29,337 nt of DNA from Dialister sp. UBA7295 (lineage in GTDB: Bacteria; Bacillota; Negativicutes; Veillonellales; Dialisteraceae). Shown here one piece after another: positions 28,192-29,337 of this stretch. The position numbers were made by a program, and so were the translations under genes. The notes beneath the pieces are model-generated. The model was given only the letters and a program-made list of their open reading frames with translations, ran no database searches and was not told the DNA's origin. The stretch's first letter is position 1. Every line of letters begins with the position of its first letter. The DNA is taken from positions 38,413 to 67,749 of the forward strand of contig DKQZ01000106.1 in NCBI GenBank assembly GCA_002471975.1. The letters are read 5' to 3'.

Positions 28192-28220
28192 ATTTTATTC
28201 TTTTTTCCTTATAAAAGCAA
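28192..28220 (-). promoter_or_regulatory. uraA promoter
   Basis: TTGCTT (28215-28220), 17-bp spacer, TAAAAT (28192-28197), about 95 bp before the ATG. Confidence 0.75.
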
Positions 28221-28268
28221 GGGAATTTAGAGCGAATTATGATTAGGTAAACAACTCCCCTGCAGTCC

Positions 28269-28508
28269 GTGAAACTTTTGAATTGGGAGTCTCGGGGATG
28301 TCGGGAGTAGTTTCGGGGTCATCGGGAAGGTGGCGCCCTTCGGACGCATTTTTTATAGGGCCTTTGGCTCCCATCTCTACGTTGAGTGAGAATCACCGTC
28401 TACGGGCGTGAAACTTTTGAATCGGGATTGTCGGGGATGTCGGGAGTAGTTTCGGGGCTGTCGGGATGGTGGCGCCCTGCGGGCGCATTTCTTATGGGGC
28501 CTTCGGCC
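28269..28508. repeat. Tandem duplication of a composite element
   Basis: GTGAAACTTTTGAAT starts at 28269 and 28408 (139-bp offset). Each copy has TCGGGGATG, TCGGGAGTAG and TTTCGGGG words, (A/T)GGTGGCGCCC and a hairpin, strong in the second (GCGCCC-TGC-GGGCGC, 28472-28486) and degenerate in the first, then ATTT. Both are in plus orientation with no plus-strand gene upstream. Confidence 0.65.
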
Positions 28509-28912
28509 CGCAATAGTGCCGAAACCGGTTCTGCACAGGCGGTGACTCTATCATTTCGACCTGTATCTGTATTCCCTGCCCCACGAGCATCTGCATCTAC
28601 GCACAGAAGAAAACGGGTATTCCCAGCCATGAGCAGGAAGCAGAGAAATCACAGCGTTCTCCCAAGGATATAAGAAATCCAGACGAAAGATCCTCATCGA
28701 TTTCAGCCAATTCCACTCAAGTCGTTACCGTCAAAGCCCTCCCAAGTTTGGGAGGGTGCCTGAGCGAAGCGAAGGCGGGTGGGTTGCTCCACCGGTCCTT
28801 CGCCCCGCCTGTGCACAACCCCATATAAATTTGTCAGTGCATCAGCGGTGACACCTTCCCGACAGCCCCGATACTCCCGAATCTCGAAATCTCGAAAATG
28901 TGCTCAAAGATT
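28509..28912. repeat. Gene-free stretch with a double hairpin
   Basis: No gene seen. 28735-28790 holds CCCTCCCAAGTTTGGGAGGG and GAGCGAAGCGAAGGCGGGTGG, the reverse orientation of the module at 3915-3960. 28829-28905 holds a composite element (CCCCATATAAA, hairpin TGTCA..TGACA, CACCTTCCCGA, CCCGA words). Confidence 0.5.
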
Positions 28913-29098
28913 CATGCCGTGGTGAGGCTAAGACCCGAATACCGCAGTTGACTCAGGCCATCTTATCTGACAAATGCCTCAAAAATCATGACGTTACGCA
29001 TGAACCATTCAGAGTCTATTCCGATGGCTGCCATCGTACGACCCCTCAGTCCGCTCCGCGGCCAGCTCCCCAAACCTGGGGAGCCTTAACGTTTCGAC
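28913..29098. repeat. GGTGAGGCTAAGACCC family repeat, long copy
   Basis: Long family member: GGTGAGGCTAAGACCC, CCGCAGTTGACTCAGG, ATCATGACGTTACGCATGA (dyad TCATG/CATGA), then a double hairpin at 29041-29086 (GTCCGC-TCC-GCGG, CTCCCCAAACCTGGGGAG). 28927-29026 is repeated exactly at 29238-29337. Confidence 0.8.
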
Positions 29099-29137
29099 CT
29101 GTACGGGCTTTTCACACTCGCCTGTACAAAATCCCCA

Positions 29138-29337
29138 TATAAAAATGTGCCCCATCAGGGGCACACCTTCCCGACACCCCCGATAGCCCCGAACCCCGAA
29201 ATCTCGAAAATGTGCCCAAAGATTCGTGTCGTGGTTTGCTAAGACCCGAATACCGCAGTTGACTCAGGCCATCTTATCTGACAAATGCCTCAAAAATCAT
29301 GACGTTACGCATGAACCATTCAGAGTCTATTCCGATG
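29138..29337. repeat. Composite element plus second long family copy, cut by the window end
   Basis: Hairpin TGTGCCCC-ATCA-GGGGCACA (29146-29165) preceded by CCCCATATAAAAA and followed by CACCTTCCCGA words, then a GGTGAGGCTAA family copy whose last 100 bp to the window end match 28927-29026 without a difference. Confidence 0.8.

Overview
The window looks like a chromosomal segment of a Negativicutes bacterium (Veillonellaceae/Dialister-like). This rests on moderate GC content, strong GGAGG ribosome sites, gene content (large-subunit glutamate synthase, ATP-type phosphofructokinase, UraA permease, DUF4143 ATPases, a compact pilus operon run by a LytTR regulator) and very repeat-rich intergenic DNA. 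The genus is an inference; no rRNA or marker gene here settles it. No phage, plasmid or classical IS was seen.

Layout. 1-971: repeats only. 972-4368 (all minus): a Sel1-repeat protein, then a two-gene unit (small acidic protein plus LRAT-fold protein), then a second small acidic protein related to the first; three promoters here share one unusual motif at fixed spacing. 4765-9297: gltB with a strong promoter and a terminator-like hairpin in its leader. 9546-10877 and 13336-14541: two AAA+ DUF4143 ATPases, each tied to its own private DNA motif (a 33-bp-periodic array; a pair of 41-bp palindromes). Between them lie an EamA/DMT transporter and a tRNA-Trp/tRNA-Arg unit. 14745-15093: probable standalone structured RNA with a perfect terminator. 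15538-16533: pfkA. 16724-17216: a tandem array of about 52-bp units.

17250-23329 (all minus, overlapping genes): a type IV pilus/pseudopilus-type operon in the order LytTR regulator, major pilin, short prepilin peptidase, four minor pilin-like proteins, a PilM/PilN-like fusion with a very acidic linker, a PilO-like protein and a divergent shikimate-kinase-like protein. The assembly ATPases and platform protein are not in the window. 23905-24615: BI-1 family membrane protein. 25032-25545: a small protein plus a TM2 protein. 25842-26231: orphan HI0074-type HEPN protein. 26834-28099: uraA with promoter and leader terminator. 28260-29337: repeats.

The most striking global feature is in the intergenic DNA. 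Most 3' ends carry a composite element: a short tandem array of 7-bp (sometimes 9-bp) words whose sequence differs from gene to gene, a near-constant GAAGGTGG anchor, and a GC hairpin whose two arms change together, then a T tract. Other repeat families (double hairpins, a GGTGAGGCTAAGACCC family, a GTCAGCCTCAT family) fill most remaining gaps.
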